Made by a program: the position numbers and the translations under genes. The notes below the pieces were generated by a model that saw only the letters and a program-made list of their open reading frames with translations, searched no databases and was not told the DNA's origin. From CAIKBL01 sp043734785 (GTDB lineage: Bacteria > Pseudomonadota > Gammaproteobacteria > Ga0077536): 37,193 bases of DNA. The stretch covers positions 1 through 37,193 of the forward strand of contig JAYTEX010000066.1 of the NCBI GenBank assembly GCA_043734785.1. Direction: 5' to 3'. Below, one piece after another: positions 1 to 7,368 of this stretch (position 1 is its first letter; each line of letters starts with the position of its first letter).

Positions 1-177
1 CGTCTCGATACGAGCACTGATCGCCGATTTTTCAGTGAGGGCGCTGGCCGCATCCTGACTGCAGCACCGTACGACCGTACGGCGATAACCTTTGATTCCA
101 GCGTCTTGATCGCGGGCTTCGAGCATTGGCTACGGCGTCTGCCACCGGCCGCCTCGAGCACCCATGCCGATGTTTGA
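1..177 (+). CDS. DUF4381 domain protein, C-terminal end (partial)
   Basis: Reading frame 1 is open from the first base to TGA at 175-177 and encodes the last 58 residues of a protein whose start lies outside the window. The readable segment includes FFSEGAG, then APYDR, then FEHWLRRLPP. This matches the C-terminal pattern of DUF4381 proteins, small membrane proteins that sit between a DUF58 protein and the first vWA gene in Bat/MoxR operons. The next gene is batA, which is the expected neighbour. The frame assignment is certain and the family call rests on pattern and context. The exact role of DUF4381 proteins is not known. Confidence 0.7.
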   Translation, partial: RLDTSTDRRFFSEGAGRILTAAPYDRTAITFDSSVLIAGFEHWLRRLPPAASSTHADV

Positions 178-188
178 GGACATCATCC

Positions 189-220
189 ATGTTTGAATTT
201 GGCCATGTTTGAATTGGGCT
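189..220 (+). repeat. 16-bp tandem duplication spanning the batA start codon
   Basis: Two adjacent 16-base copies begin at 189 and 205. Each reads ATGTTTGAATT, then T or G, then GGC. The first ATG (189) opens a frame of only seven codons (MFEFGHV) ending at TGA 210-212. The second ATG (205) opens batA. The Shine-Dalgarno-like GAGGA at 176-180 is 8 bases from the first ATG but 24 from the second. Because 16 is not a multiple of three, the copy shifts frame. Confidence 0.7.
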
Positions 221-1191
221 GGCCATGGCTGTTGCTGGCATTACCCCTGCCCTGGTTGGCCCGGCGTTTCCTGCCACCGGTGCAGGCCGTCTCGCGCGGT
301 GCGCTGCGCGTGCCCGACATTCAGGACTTCAAGGCCTTGCCGGGGAGTCCTTCACTGGCCCTGGGGCGTCACCAGCAACGCTGGTTGCTGCTCGCCGGGT
401 GGTGCCTTCTGGTGCTCGCGGCGGCCAATCCGCGCTGGCTCGGCGCGCCGCTCGGCGTCGCCAACACCGGGCGTGACCTCATGCTCGCCATCGATCTATC
501 CGAGAGTATGGAGGTGAAGGACTTTATCTTGCAGGGCAAGAACGTCGATCGCCTGACGGCCACCAAGGCGGTGGCGCGTGAATTCGTCGCGCGCCGCGCC
601 GGGGATCGCATTGGGTTGCTGTTGTTCGGCGAACAGGCCTATCTCAATGTGCCGCTCACCTTTGATCGAGCGACCGTGGTGCAACTGCTGGATGAAACCG
701 CGATCGGCATGGCCGGGCGCAGCACCGCGATTGGCGATGCGCTGGGCCTGGCCGTTAAACGTCTGCGCGAACAGCACGCGACGCATAAAGTGGTGATTCT
801 GATGACCGATGGCGCGAATACCTCGGGCCAGCTGCAGCCCCTGCGCGCCGCAGAGCTCGCAGCTGCGGCGGGACTCAAGGTGTACACCATCGGCATCGGC
901 GCGGATGAAATGTTGGTCAAACAATTGTTCGGATCGATCCGCGTGAATCCCTCGACGGATCTCGATGAAGTCACCATGAAAGGGATCGCCAAGGCGACTG
1001 GCGGGCGCTATTTCCGGGCGCGGGATGTTGCCGCGCTTGAGGCGATCTACAGCGAACTTGATAAACTCGAACCGACCGAGCGAGGCGAGCAACATTTCCG
1101 CCCGGTCCAGGCACTGTTTCCCTGGCCACTCGGGTTGGCGCTGGTCTGCGCTGCCGCCGCGACTTGGCGCTTTCTGCGCAGCGCCGCATGA
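205..1191 (+). CDS. batA: BatA-like vWA domain membrane protein
   Basis: A 328-residue membrane-anchored von Willebrand factor A protein of the Bat (aerotolerance) group. Residues 1-25 form a hydrophobic segment starting MFELGWPWLLL, followed by a second membrane segment near residues 58-75. The vWA domain follows, with an intact MIDAS motif DLSES at 97-101 and a later MTDGANTSG segment. A last hydrophobic helix lies near the C-terminus. ATG 205 was chosen because family members start with this MFE..WPWLLL pattern. TTG 193 in the same frame and the duplicated ATG 189 (out of frame) are alternatives. The stop overlaps the next start (ATGA), so the two genes are probably translationally coupled. 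The precise function of Bat proteins is unsettled; envelope stress tolerance is the usual proposal. Confidence 0.88.
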   Translation: MFELGWPWLLLALPLPWLARRFLPPVQAVSRGALRVPDIQDFKALPGSPSLALGRHQQRWLLLAGWCLLVLAAANPRWLGAPLGVANTGRDLMLAIDLSESMEVKDFILQGKNVDRLTATKAVAREFVARRAGDRIGLLLFGEQAYLNVPLTFDRATVVQLLDETAIGMAGRSTAIGDALGLAVKRLREQHATHKVVILMTDGANTSGQLQPLRAAELAAAAGLKVYTIGIGADEMLVKQLFGSIRVNPSTDLDEVTMKGIAKATGGRYFRARDVAALEAIYSELDKLEPTERGEQHFRPVQALFPWPLGLALVCAAAATWRFLRSAA

Positions 1192-3002
1192 TCGGCGTGC
1201 TGGCTGAGTTCCATTTCCTGAGACCGTGGTGGCTGTTGCTGCTATTGCCACTCGGCTATCTCGTGTGGCGGCTCTGGCGACATGATCCGGGGCGCGGGTT
1301 CTGGGAGCAGATCTGTGATCCTGGCTTGCTGCCATTCGTGGTGGTGAACACCGGCGGGCAAGTGCGCCGGCGCAGCGTGCTGCCGTTTGTGCTGGGCGGC
1401 CTGTGTGCGATCCTGGCCCTGGCCGGACCGACCTATGAGCGCGTCCCACAGCCAGTGTTCCGTGATCAGGCAGCGTTAGTCCTGCTGCTCGATCTTTCCT
1501 CCTCCATGAGCGCGCCCGATGTTAACCCCTCGCGGGTCAGTCGGGCGCGTTTCAAGATCAAAGATCTGCTGGCTGGCCGGGAGATTGGACAGACCGCGCT
1601 GGTGGTGTTTGCGGCCCAAGCGTTTACGGTCACGCCCCTGACCGACGACGTCAAAACGATCGAATCTCAGCTCGCGATACTGGCGCCCGAGCTGATGCCG
1701 AGTCAGGGCAGCAATATTCCACAGGCGATTCACCAAGGCGTCGAATTGTTGCAACAAGCCGGTTTCAGCCGCGGCGACCTGTTATTGATTACCGATGGAA
1801 TCCACGAACGCGACATCGATCCGGCGCTCGCTGAGCTAGTCGGTGGAGAGTTTCGTCTCTCGGTGCTAGGCGTGGGCACGCTCGCGGGATCGCCGATTCC
1901 GCTCGCCAACGGCGGTTTCGTGACCGATCGAGATGGCGGGATCGTGTTGTCCAAACTGACACCCACCTCGCTCGGGCAACTCGCACAACGCGGCCGTGGC
2001 CTATATCAAGCGGCGGGGTCGCACAGCACAGAAATTGCGGCGTTACAGGGGTTCTTCGCGGCGGGGCATCGGAACACCGAGGCCACGGCAACCGATCTTA
2101 GTGCGAGCCAATGGCGTGAAATTGGTCCCTGGCTGCTGCTGCCCGTGCTCGTGTGTGGCGGACTCGCGTTTCGCAGCGGTGCGTTGATCATGATCCTGTT
2201 GATGACCGGTCTCGGCCACAGCAGCCCGGTGCGTGCTGAGTGGTTTAGAACGCCCGATCAGGCCGCACAGCGGGATTTCCGTGCCGAGCGTTACGCGCAA
2301 GCGGCGAAGATCTTCGAGAGGGAGGACTGGCGCGCAGCCAGCCAGTACCGCGCCGGCAACTTTGCGGACATGCTCGCAACGCTGAAACACGCCCAATTGG
2401 CGCCCGAGCTTTACAACAAGGGCAATGCTCTGGCGCGCCTCGGGCGCTTTGAAGCGGCGATCGAGACTTATGACCAGGCCTTGAAACTTGCGCCCGAGCT
2501 CGCCGACGCGACCTACAACCGGGATCTATTGCGCGAGATCGTCAATCAGCAGCATCCGGATGACGCACCAGAGGATAAGCAAGAACCCCCTCAAAAGAAG
2601 GACGGCAACGGCGGCGAAGCCGAAAACGACCAAGCCGACCAGGGCGAACAAGGGCAAAGTCAGGCGGACGAAGCGGGCCGCAACACCCAGATGCGACCGC
2701 CCTCACCGACCGAGGATCCGGCACAAAATGACCGCGAGACCGAGCAAGGCAAACGCGAACGTAACATGAGCAGCAGCGCGAGCCCGAATGCCTCGAGCAC
2801 CGATGCTGAGCAGCAGGAGGCCGCTCTGCAACAAGATACTGATGCCCGCAAAGAAGCCGCCGGCGATCCCGAAAAGGCGCTGGCGACCGAGCAGTGGTTG
2901 CGGCAGATTCCGGACGATCCGGGCGGTCTGTTGCGGCGCAAGTTTCTCTACCAGTACGGTCGTGTCCATGACCAGGAACCAGCACAGGCAGAACCATGGT
3001 GA
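1188..3002 (+). CDS. BatB-BatC fusion: vWA domain plus TPR protein
   Basis: A 604-residue protein joining a BatB-type vWA module to a BatC-type TPR module. Membrane segments lie near residues 12-28 and 63-82. The MIDAS motif D102-x-S104-x-S106 is intact and a LITDG segment follows. A further membrane segment lies near 310-345, then TPR-like helices (ELYNKGNALARLGRFEAAI) around 400-445. A long Gln/Glu/Asp/Lys-rich, low-complexity stretch follows, and the protein ends with EQWLRQIPDDPGGLLRRKF, typical of BatC ends. Start ATG 1188 overlaps the batA stop by four bases; an upstream in-frame ATG at 1164 lies inside batA and is less likely. The stop overlaps batD. In the Bacteroides-type operon batB and batC are separate genes; a fused form is common in proteobacteria. 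Confidence 0.87.
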   Translation: MIGVLAEFHFLRPWWLLLLLPLGYLVWRLWRHDPGRGFWEQICDPGLLPFVVVNTGGQVRRRSVLPFVLGGLCAILALAGPTYERVPQPVFRDQAALVLLLDLSSSMSAPDVNPSRVSRARFKIKDLLAGREIGQTALVVFAAQAFTVTPLTDDVKTIESQLAILAPELMPSQGSNIPQAIHQGVELLQQAGFSRGDLLLITDGIHERDIDPALAELVGGEFRLSVLGVGTLAGSPIPLANGGFVTDRDGGIVLSKLTPTSLGQLAQRGRGLYQAAGSHSTEIAALQGFFAAGHRNTEATATDLSASQWREIGPWLLLPVLVCGGLAFRSGALIMILLMTGLGHSSPVRAEWFRTPDQAAQRDFRAERYAQAAKIFEREDWRAASQYRAGNFADMLATLKHAQLAPELYNKGNALARLGRFEAAIETYDQALKLAPELADATYNRDLLREIVNQQHPDDAPEDKQEPPQKKDGNGGEAENDQADQGEQGQSQADEAGRNTQMRPPSPTEDPAQNDRETEQGKRERNMSSSASPNASSTDAEQQEAALQQDTDARKEAAGDPEKALATEQWLRQIPDDPGGLLRRKFLYQYGRVHDQEPAQAEPW

Positions 3003-4738
3003 AGCGATTATATGGCACGAAATTCTGCGCCACCGCGCGCTGGCGCGGCGCATGGTGCAGTGTGGGCCTCGCCCTGTGGTGCGTGCTTGCGCTGGCGGTC
3101 GAAATTGAAGTGGGCATCGACCCGAATCCCCCCATCAGCGGTGAATCTTTCCGCCTTGCCTTCGTCGTCACGGGCGAGATCGACGGTGAACCGGATTTCA
3201 CGCCGCTTGAAAATCAATTCGAGGTGCTCAGTCGAAACCGTCAAACATCGATCGCCTGGGTGAATGGCACACACACCCGTACCTCGACATGGGTGGTTGA
3301 GGTGCTTGCAAAGGCCGCCGGGCCGCTCGAAATCCCGGCGATTACCTTCGGCGACACACGTTCTGCGCCACTCAAGGTACCGATCACCGGCAACGCCAAG
3401 GCGACTCCCACCGACGACGGATTGTTTCTCGAGATCGACGCGGTGCCGCGCGATCCTTACATCCAACAGCAGGTCACTTACACCATTCGGTTATGGCGGC
3501 GCTACGAACTCAGCAATGCATCGTTGTCCGAACCTCACCTGAGCAGCGATGCCATCGTGCGTCCGCTCGGGGAGGATCGCCAGTTCGAAGCGGAACGTAA
3601 CGGCAAACGCTATGAAATCATCGAACGCAGCTTTGCACTTTTTCCGCAGGCCAGCGGCAAGCACACCATTGAGCCGGTGACTGTGACGGCGCAGGTGCTG
3701 GAGCGCGTGACGTCATTGTTCGAGATGTTCGGGCGATCAGTGAAAACTCGGCGCATCAGTTCGGAGGCGATCGAGCTGAATGTGCGGCCGGTGCCCGCGG
3801 AATTTCCGCCGAATGCGGCTTGGTTGCCAGCCCGCAAGGTGCGCTTGAATGAAGATTGGGAGCCGGCAGATCTGCGCGCTAAGGTGGGTGATCCGGTGAC
3901 GCGCACCGTCTCATTATGGGTGAGCGGTCTGACCTCCGGGCAACTCCCCGAGATGCTGCCGCCTGCGGTACCTGGGTTGAAGGCCTATCCCGATCAGCCG
4001 CAGTTGAAAGAAGACAAGCAGGATGGCGTCATCACGGCGGTGCGCCAGGAGAAGGTGGCGCTGATCCCGGCCGGTGGCGAGCATGAACTCCCGGCGCTCG
4101 ACATCCCGTGGTGGAATACCGACACGAACACGCTGGAACATGCGCGCCTGCCCTCCAGGATACTGAGTGCGATCGCCGATCCCGCGCCCGCCGAACTGCC
4201 AGTGGCGGCGATCCCTAGCGCGCTTTTGCCGAACGCTGAGCAAGCGCCACCGTCGTCTTTGATGACGCCCGCCACGCCTGACTGGCGCGCGTGGCGGGGC
4301 TGGTTCGCAGTCGCCCTCTGCGCGCTGATCGGTTGGCCCGTGTCATTGATTTGGATACTGCGCTACGCGCGCGGCCGAGTGTCACCTGCCATCCCCCTGG
4401 AACACGCGCGCGAGGTGCCTAGGCTGCGAGTCGCGCGCGAGGCTGTGCTCAACAGTTGTCGGCGTCACGACCCGCTCGCCACCCGTGCAGCCCTGTTGAC
4501 TTGGGCCAGCGCGCGTTGGTCGCGCGCGGCGCCGATCACCCTGGGTGCGCTCGCCGCCCTCGTCGAACCCCCGCTCGCGGCACCTATCCTCGCGCTGGAC
4601 GCGGCACTGTACGGTCGCTCGGGTCTTAGCTGGCAGGGCGAAACCTTGGCGGCTGCGTTCACCGCGCACGCGAGGTTCGCGCCGGCGCGGACACCCTCCC
4701 CCGACACTTTGCCGAAAATCTTTAGGCTCGCCGGTTAA
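2996..4738 (+). CDS. batD: BatD-like oxygen tolerance protein
   Basis: A 580-residue protein with an N-terminal signal peptide or anchor (residues about 18-37, ending LALAVEIEV), a long periplasmic beta-rich region, and one membrane segment near residues 438-456 (WFAVALCALIGWPVSLIWIL) followed by a cytoplasmic tail of about 120 residues. This architecture, together with the start EVGIDPNPP..GESFRL, fits the BatD family. ATG 2996 overlaps the end of the preceding gene (stop 3000-3002), so coupling is likely. It closes the DUF4381-batA-batBC-batD unit. The role in the envelope is inferred from the family. Confidence 0.87.
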   Translation: MVKRLYGTKFCATARWRGAWCSVGLALWCVLALAVEIEVGIDPNPPISGESFRLAFVVTGEIDGEPDFTPLENQFEVLSRNRQTSIAWVNGTHTRTSTWVVEVLAKAAGPLEIPAITFGDTRSAPLKVPITGNAKATPTDDGLFLEIDAVPRDPYIQQQVTYTIRLWRRYELSNASLSEPHLSSDAIVRPLGEDRQFEAERNGKRYEIIERSFALFPQASGKHTIEPVTVTAQVLERVTSLFEMFGRSVKTRRISSEAIELNVRPVPAEFPPNAAWLPARKVRLNEDWEPADLRAKVGDPVTRTVSLWVSGLTSGQLPEMLPPAVPGLKAYPDQPQLKEDKQDGVITAVRQEKVALIPAGGEHELPALDIPWWNTDTNTLEHARLPSRILSAIADPAPAELPVAAIPSALLPNAEQAPPSSLMTPATPDWRAWRGWFAVALCALIGWPVSLIWILRYARGRVSPAIPLEHAREVPRLRVAREAVLNSCRRHDPLATRAALLTWASARWSRAAPITLGALAALVEPPLAAPILALDAALYGRSGLSWQGETLAAAFTAHARFAPARTPSPDTLPKIFRLAG

Positions 4739-4816
4739 GCCTGTGCGCCGAATCACCATTCGCGCGCGAATTTTTCCACTGGTGTTGGTGCTGGCACTAA
4801 TGCGGTAAAAGTTCGC

Positions 4817-4846
4817 TTGATTCGGGTAGAACTTGCCTCCTAGACT
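4817..4846 (+). promoter_or_regulatory. possible sigma-70-type promoter before the REC-PAS-GGDEF-EAL gene
   Basis: TTGATT (4817-4822) and TAGACT (4841-4846) are spaced by 18 bases, each matching the consensus hexamers at four of six positions, about 60 bases ahead of the TTG start. This is a visual match only, and such weak matches are frequent by chance. Confidence 0.25.
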
Positions 4847-4906
4847 CCAAGTACGCCACCCGTTTTTCCGCGCCACCAAGTCCGGCGGTGCGCCTGGAGG
4901 TACTCC

Positions 4907-7117
4907 TTGTCCCTGGTGACTGCATCTATCTTGGCGGTTGACGATAACGCCACCATCCGTCGCGCCATTGCGATGCGGCTCGGTGCCAAAGGTTATAACG
5001 TCATCACCGCCGAGAATGGCAGTCAGGCGCTGGCCGCACTCGATAAGCACACATTTGATCTGATGCTGCTCGATCTGCAGATGCCTGGCATGCGCGGCGA
5101 TGAAGTTCTGAAACTCGTTCGTGATCGCTATTCAGACACCGAACTGCCCGTCATCATGCTGGCAGCCAGCGACGACAAGCAGGATATCGCCAAGACGCTC
5201 GCGCTCGGGGCCAACGACTACGTGATTAAGCCCGGTGACCTGCCCGTGCTTCTGGCGCGCATTAAGACACAGTTGTCTTTAAGAAGCACCGCTTGGCGTC
5301 TGCACCAACATGAACTGACTATCACTCATAATACCAGGGCTCACAATACTAGGGCCCACAATCCCATGGTCGGCAGTCAGCAGCCGACCGTAGGTCTTGA
5401 TGGCTTGAATGCGGGCGAGTTCGAAGACATGTGGTCGCGTAGACATGACGCCACGCTAGATCGCCGCTATGGCCTGCTCTACGACAACATGCCGATGACG
5501 TGCTTCACCTTGAATTGCAATCTCGAGATTATTTTCGCGAATCGCTTTGGCGTGCAATTTCTTGGGTATGGCGCGCATGAATTGCGCGGACGCGCGGGCG
5601 TTGCGTTCTATGCCGAGACCGATCAGGCACTTGCGCTTCAGTACTTGCAGGGCGTGCTTGATCAACCCGCACGGGTGCATCGCTGGGAAATCAGACGTCG
5701 CAAACGCAACGGCACCACACGCTGGATGCGCGAGACCGCATGCCTACTTGGACGCGGCGCAGACGCCTTGATCCTGATGACCTGCGAAGACATCGACGAT
5801 ACCTACAAGCTTGCCGAGAAACTTGCCTATCATGCCGCGCACGACGAACTCACTGGGCTGGCGAATCGCAAGGTGCTGGAAGAGCGTCTGAGTCGCGTGA
5901 TCGACAGCGCCCATGCGGAGCAGAGCCAGCACACTCTGGCCATTGTCGATATCGATCAATTCAAGATTATTAACGATACCTGTGGTCACGACGCCGGCGA
6001 CGCACTGCTCAAGCAGGCCGCGCGCGTGCTCAGTAACGTGGTGCGCAAGCGTGACACCCTCGCCCGCGTCGGTGGAGATGAGTTTGGCGTGTTATTTGAG
6101 GATTGCAGTCTGGAACAAGCTCGCGACACGGTCGAAGCAGCACGCGAAGCACTCGCCACCTATCCGTTCGAGTGGAACCAAACGGTACACCGAATTTCCG
6201 CGAGTGTCGGGCTGGTGCGGATCGACGCCCACTGCGATAGCGTGACTGCGGCGCTCAGCATGGCCGATACAGCGTGCTATGCGGCCAAGGATGCGGGTCG
6301 CAATCGCTCTCATGTGTATTGCACAGACAACGCCAGCGCCGTGAACCATCAGGACCAGATGCGCTGGGCGACCCGGATTAACGACGCCCTGCACGACAAC
6401 CGATTCGAATTATCGCTACAGCCGATCACGCCAATCCGGGAAGTCCGGTCGCTTGGGGATCACTATGAGTTCCTGCTTCGCATGCGTGACGGGTGCGGCA
6501 ATATCGTGATGCCAGGGGAGTTCCTGCCCGCTGCCGAACGCTACAATCTCGCGAGCACACTTGATCGCTGGGTGATTCATCACGCATTGAATTGGCTACG
6601 CACGAATCCGCACCTTCTGCAACGCCTGCACTTGTGCTGCATCAATCTGTCGGGTCAGTCCTTCGGCGATGACGGCGTCCTGCGCTCGATTCTCGACGAG
6701 CTGGACCAGGCAGGCCCCGAGCTAGCGGGCAAACTCTGTTTCGAAGTCACTGAAACCGCTGCTATCTCGGATATCGTGCATGCCACGCGGTTCATTCGAT
6801 CCTTGAAGTCGCGCGGCTGTCGATTCGCGCTCGATGACTTCGGCAGCGGATTTTCTTCGTTTGCCTATCTCAAAAGCTTGCCGGTCGATTTCGTGAAAAT
6901 CGATGGCGGTTTCGTGCGCGAAATCACGCGTAATTCGGTCGACCTCGCGATGGTCCGTTCGATCAACGAAATTGGTCATGTAATGGGCATGCAAACCATC
7001 GCCGAATTCGTGGAAAATCGCGACATTCTCGACGTGCTGCGCGAGATTGGTGTCGATTATGCGCAAGGCTACGAGATTGGGCGCCCTCTACCGATTACCG
7101 AATTCGCGCTGCTCTGA
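4907..7117 (+). CDS. REC-PAS-GGDEF-EAL cyclic-di-GMP regulator
   Basis: A 736-residue signalling protein expected to make and/or degrade cyclic di-GMP under phosphorelay control. The receiver domain (residues 5-125) has acidic pocket D12/D13, phospho-acceptor D56 in LLDLQMPG, and the conserved lysine in YVIKPGD. A short linker holds a pentapeptide repeat. A PAS-like domain spans about 185-300. The GGDEF domain has an intact GGDEF at 389-393 and a product-inhibition I-site RKRD at 380-383, five residues upstream. The EAL domain has EFL at 521-523 in place of EAL. It keeps INLS, FEVTE, DDFGSG, VKIDGG and AQGYEIGRP, so both enzyme modules look competent. The start TTG 4907 is preceded by GGAGG (4896-4900) at six bases; a GTG at 4916 is less well placed. 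No partner kinase is in the window. Confidence 0.93.
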   Translation: MSLVTASILAVDDNATIRRAIAMRLGAKGYNVITAENGSQALAALDKHTFDLMLLDLQMPGMRGDEVLKLVRDRYSDTELPVIMLAASDDKQDIAKTLALGANDYVIKPGDLPVLLARIKTQLSLRSTAWRLHQHELTITHNTRAHNTRAHNPMVGSQQPTVGLDGLNAGEFEDMWSRRHDATLDRRYGLLYDNMPMTCFTLNCNLEIIFANRFGVQFLGYGAHELRGRAGVAFYAETDQALALQYLQGVLDQPARVHRWEIRRRKRNGTTRWMRETACLLGRGADALILMTCEDIDDTYKLAEKLAYHAAHDELTGLANRKVLEERLSRVIDSAHAEQSQHTLAIVDIDQFKIINDTCGHDAGDALLKQAARVLSNVVRKRDTLARVGGDEFGVLFEDCSLEQARDTVEAAREALATYPFEWNQTVHRISASVGLVRIDAHCDSVTAALSMADTACYAAKDAGRNRSHVYCTDNASAVNHQDQMRWATRINDALHDNRFELSLQPITPIREVRSLGDHYEFLLRMRDGCGNIVMPGEFLPAAERYNLASTLDRWVIHHALNWLRTNPHLLQRLHLCCINLSGQSFGDDGVLRSILDELDQAGPELAGKLCFEVTETAAISDIVHATRFIRSLKSRGCRFALDDFGSGFSSFAYLKSLPVDFVKIDGGFVREITRNSVDLAMVRSINEIGHVMGMQTIAEFVENRDILDVLREIGVDYAQGYEIGRPLPITEFALL
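5325..5369 (+). repeat. three 15-bp in-frame tandem units in the REC-PAS linker
   Basis: CTCATAATACCAGGG, CTCACAATACTAGGG and the more diverged CCCACAATCCCATGG follow each other directly. They encode THNTR, AHNTR and AHNPM in the linker after the receiver domain of the cyclic-di-GMP regulator. The period of 15 keeps the reading frame. Confidence 0.75.
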
Positions 7118-7308
7118 GCGTCCCTAACGCGGCTGGGAACGATAGTGCCGTGTGTCCTAAGTGCCCGACGAGACGAGCCTTTCCTGCACTCCCCTACGCC
7201 TGCTTTTGCGCGCAAAGTCACACTGCCGCAGCTCGAACTGGAACTCCGTCACAGTCATCTAACTCTGACATTGCAGAGGCTCCCTGCGGCGTCTAATTAA
7301 CTACTTGA

Positions 7309-7327
7309 GCCCCCTTTTTTCAGGGGC
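7309..7327 (+). other. small hairpin with T-run in the loop
   Basis: GCCCC (7309-7313) pairs with GGGGC (7323-7327) around a loop containing six T. The T-run is inside the loop rather than after the stem, so it is not a standard intrinsic terminator. It lies between the cyclic-di-GMP regulator and the DUF1631 gene. Nothing else definite is seen in 7118-7368. Confidence 0.3.
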
Positions 7328-7368
7328 AAGCATCAGTTTCCGGAAAAAATTGCCGATATGGATGCATC

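Noticed and set aside
496..1449. Long open frame on the minus strand antisense to batA
   Set aside because: It lies fully over conserved vWA genes, has an Arg/Gln/His-rich composition typical of reverse-frame translation in GC-rich DNA, and matches no family.
2542..3201. 219-codon minus-strand frame spanning the end of the batB-batC fusion and the start of batD
   Set aside because: Shadow of two real genes; the composition is dominated by Arg, Pro and Ser.
7236..7280. Second Pho box upstream of the DUF1631 gene (GTCACAGTCAT region)
   Set aside because: The repeat halves are six bases apart rather than four, and the match is weaker than at 9899-9916.
7309..7327. Intrinsic terminator after the cyclic-di-GMP regulator
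   Set aside because: The T-run is in the loop rather than after the stem, so the hairpin is recorded only as a structure.
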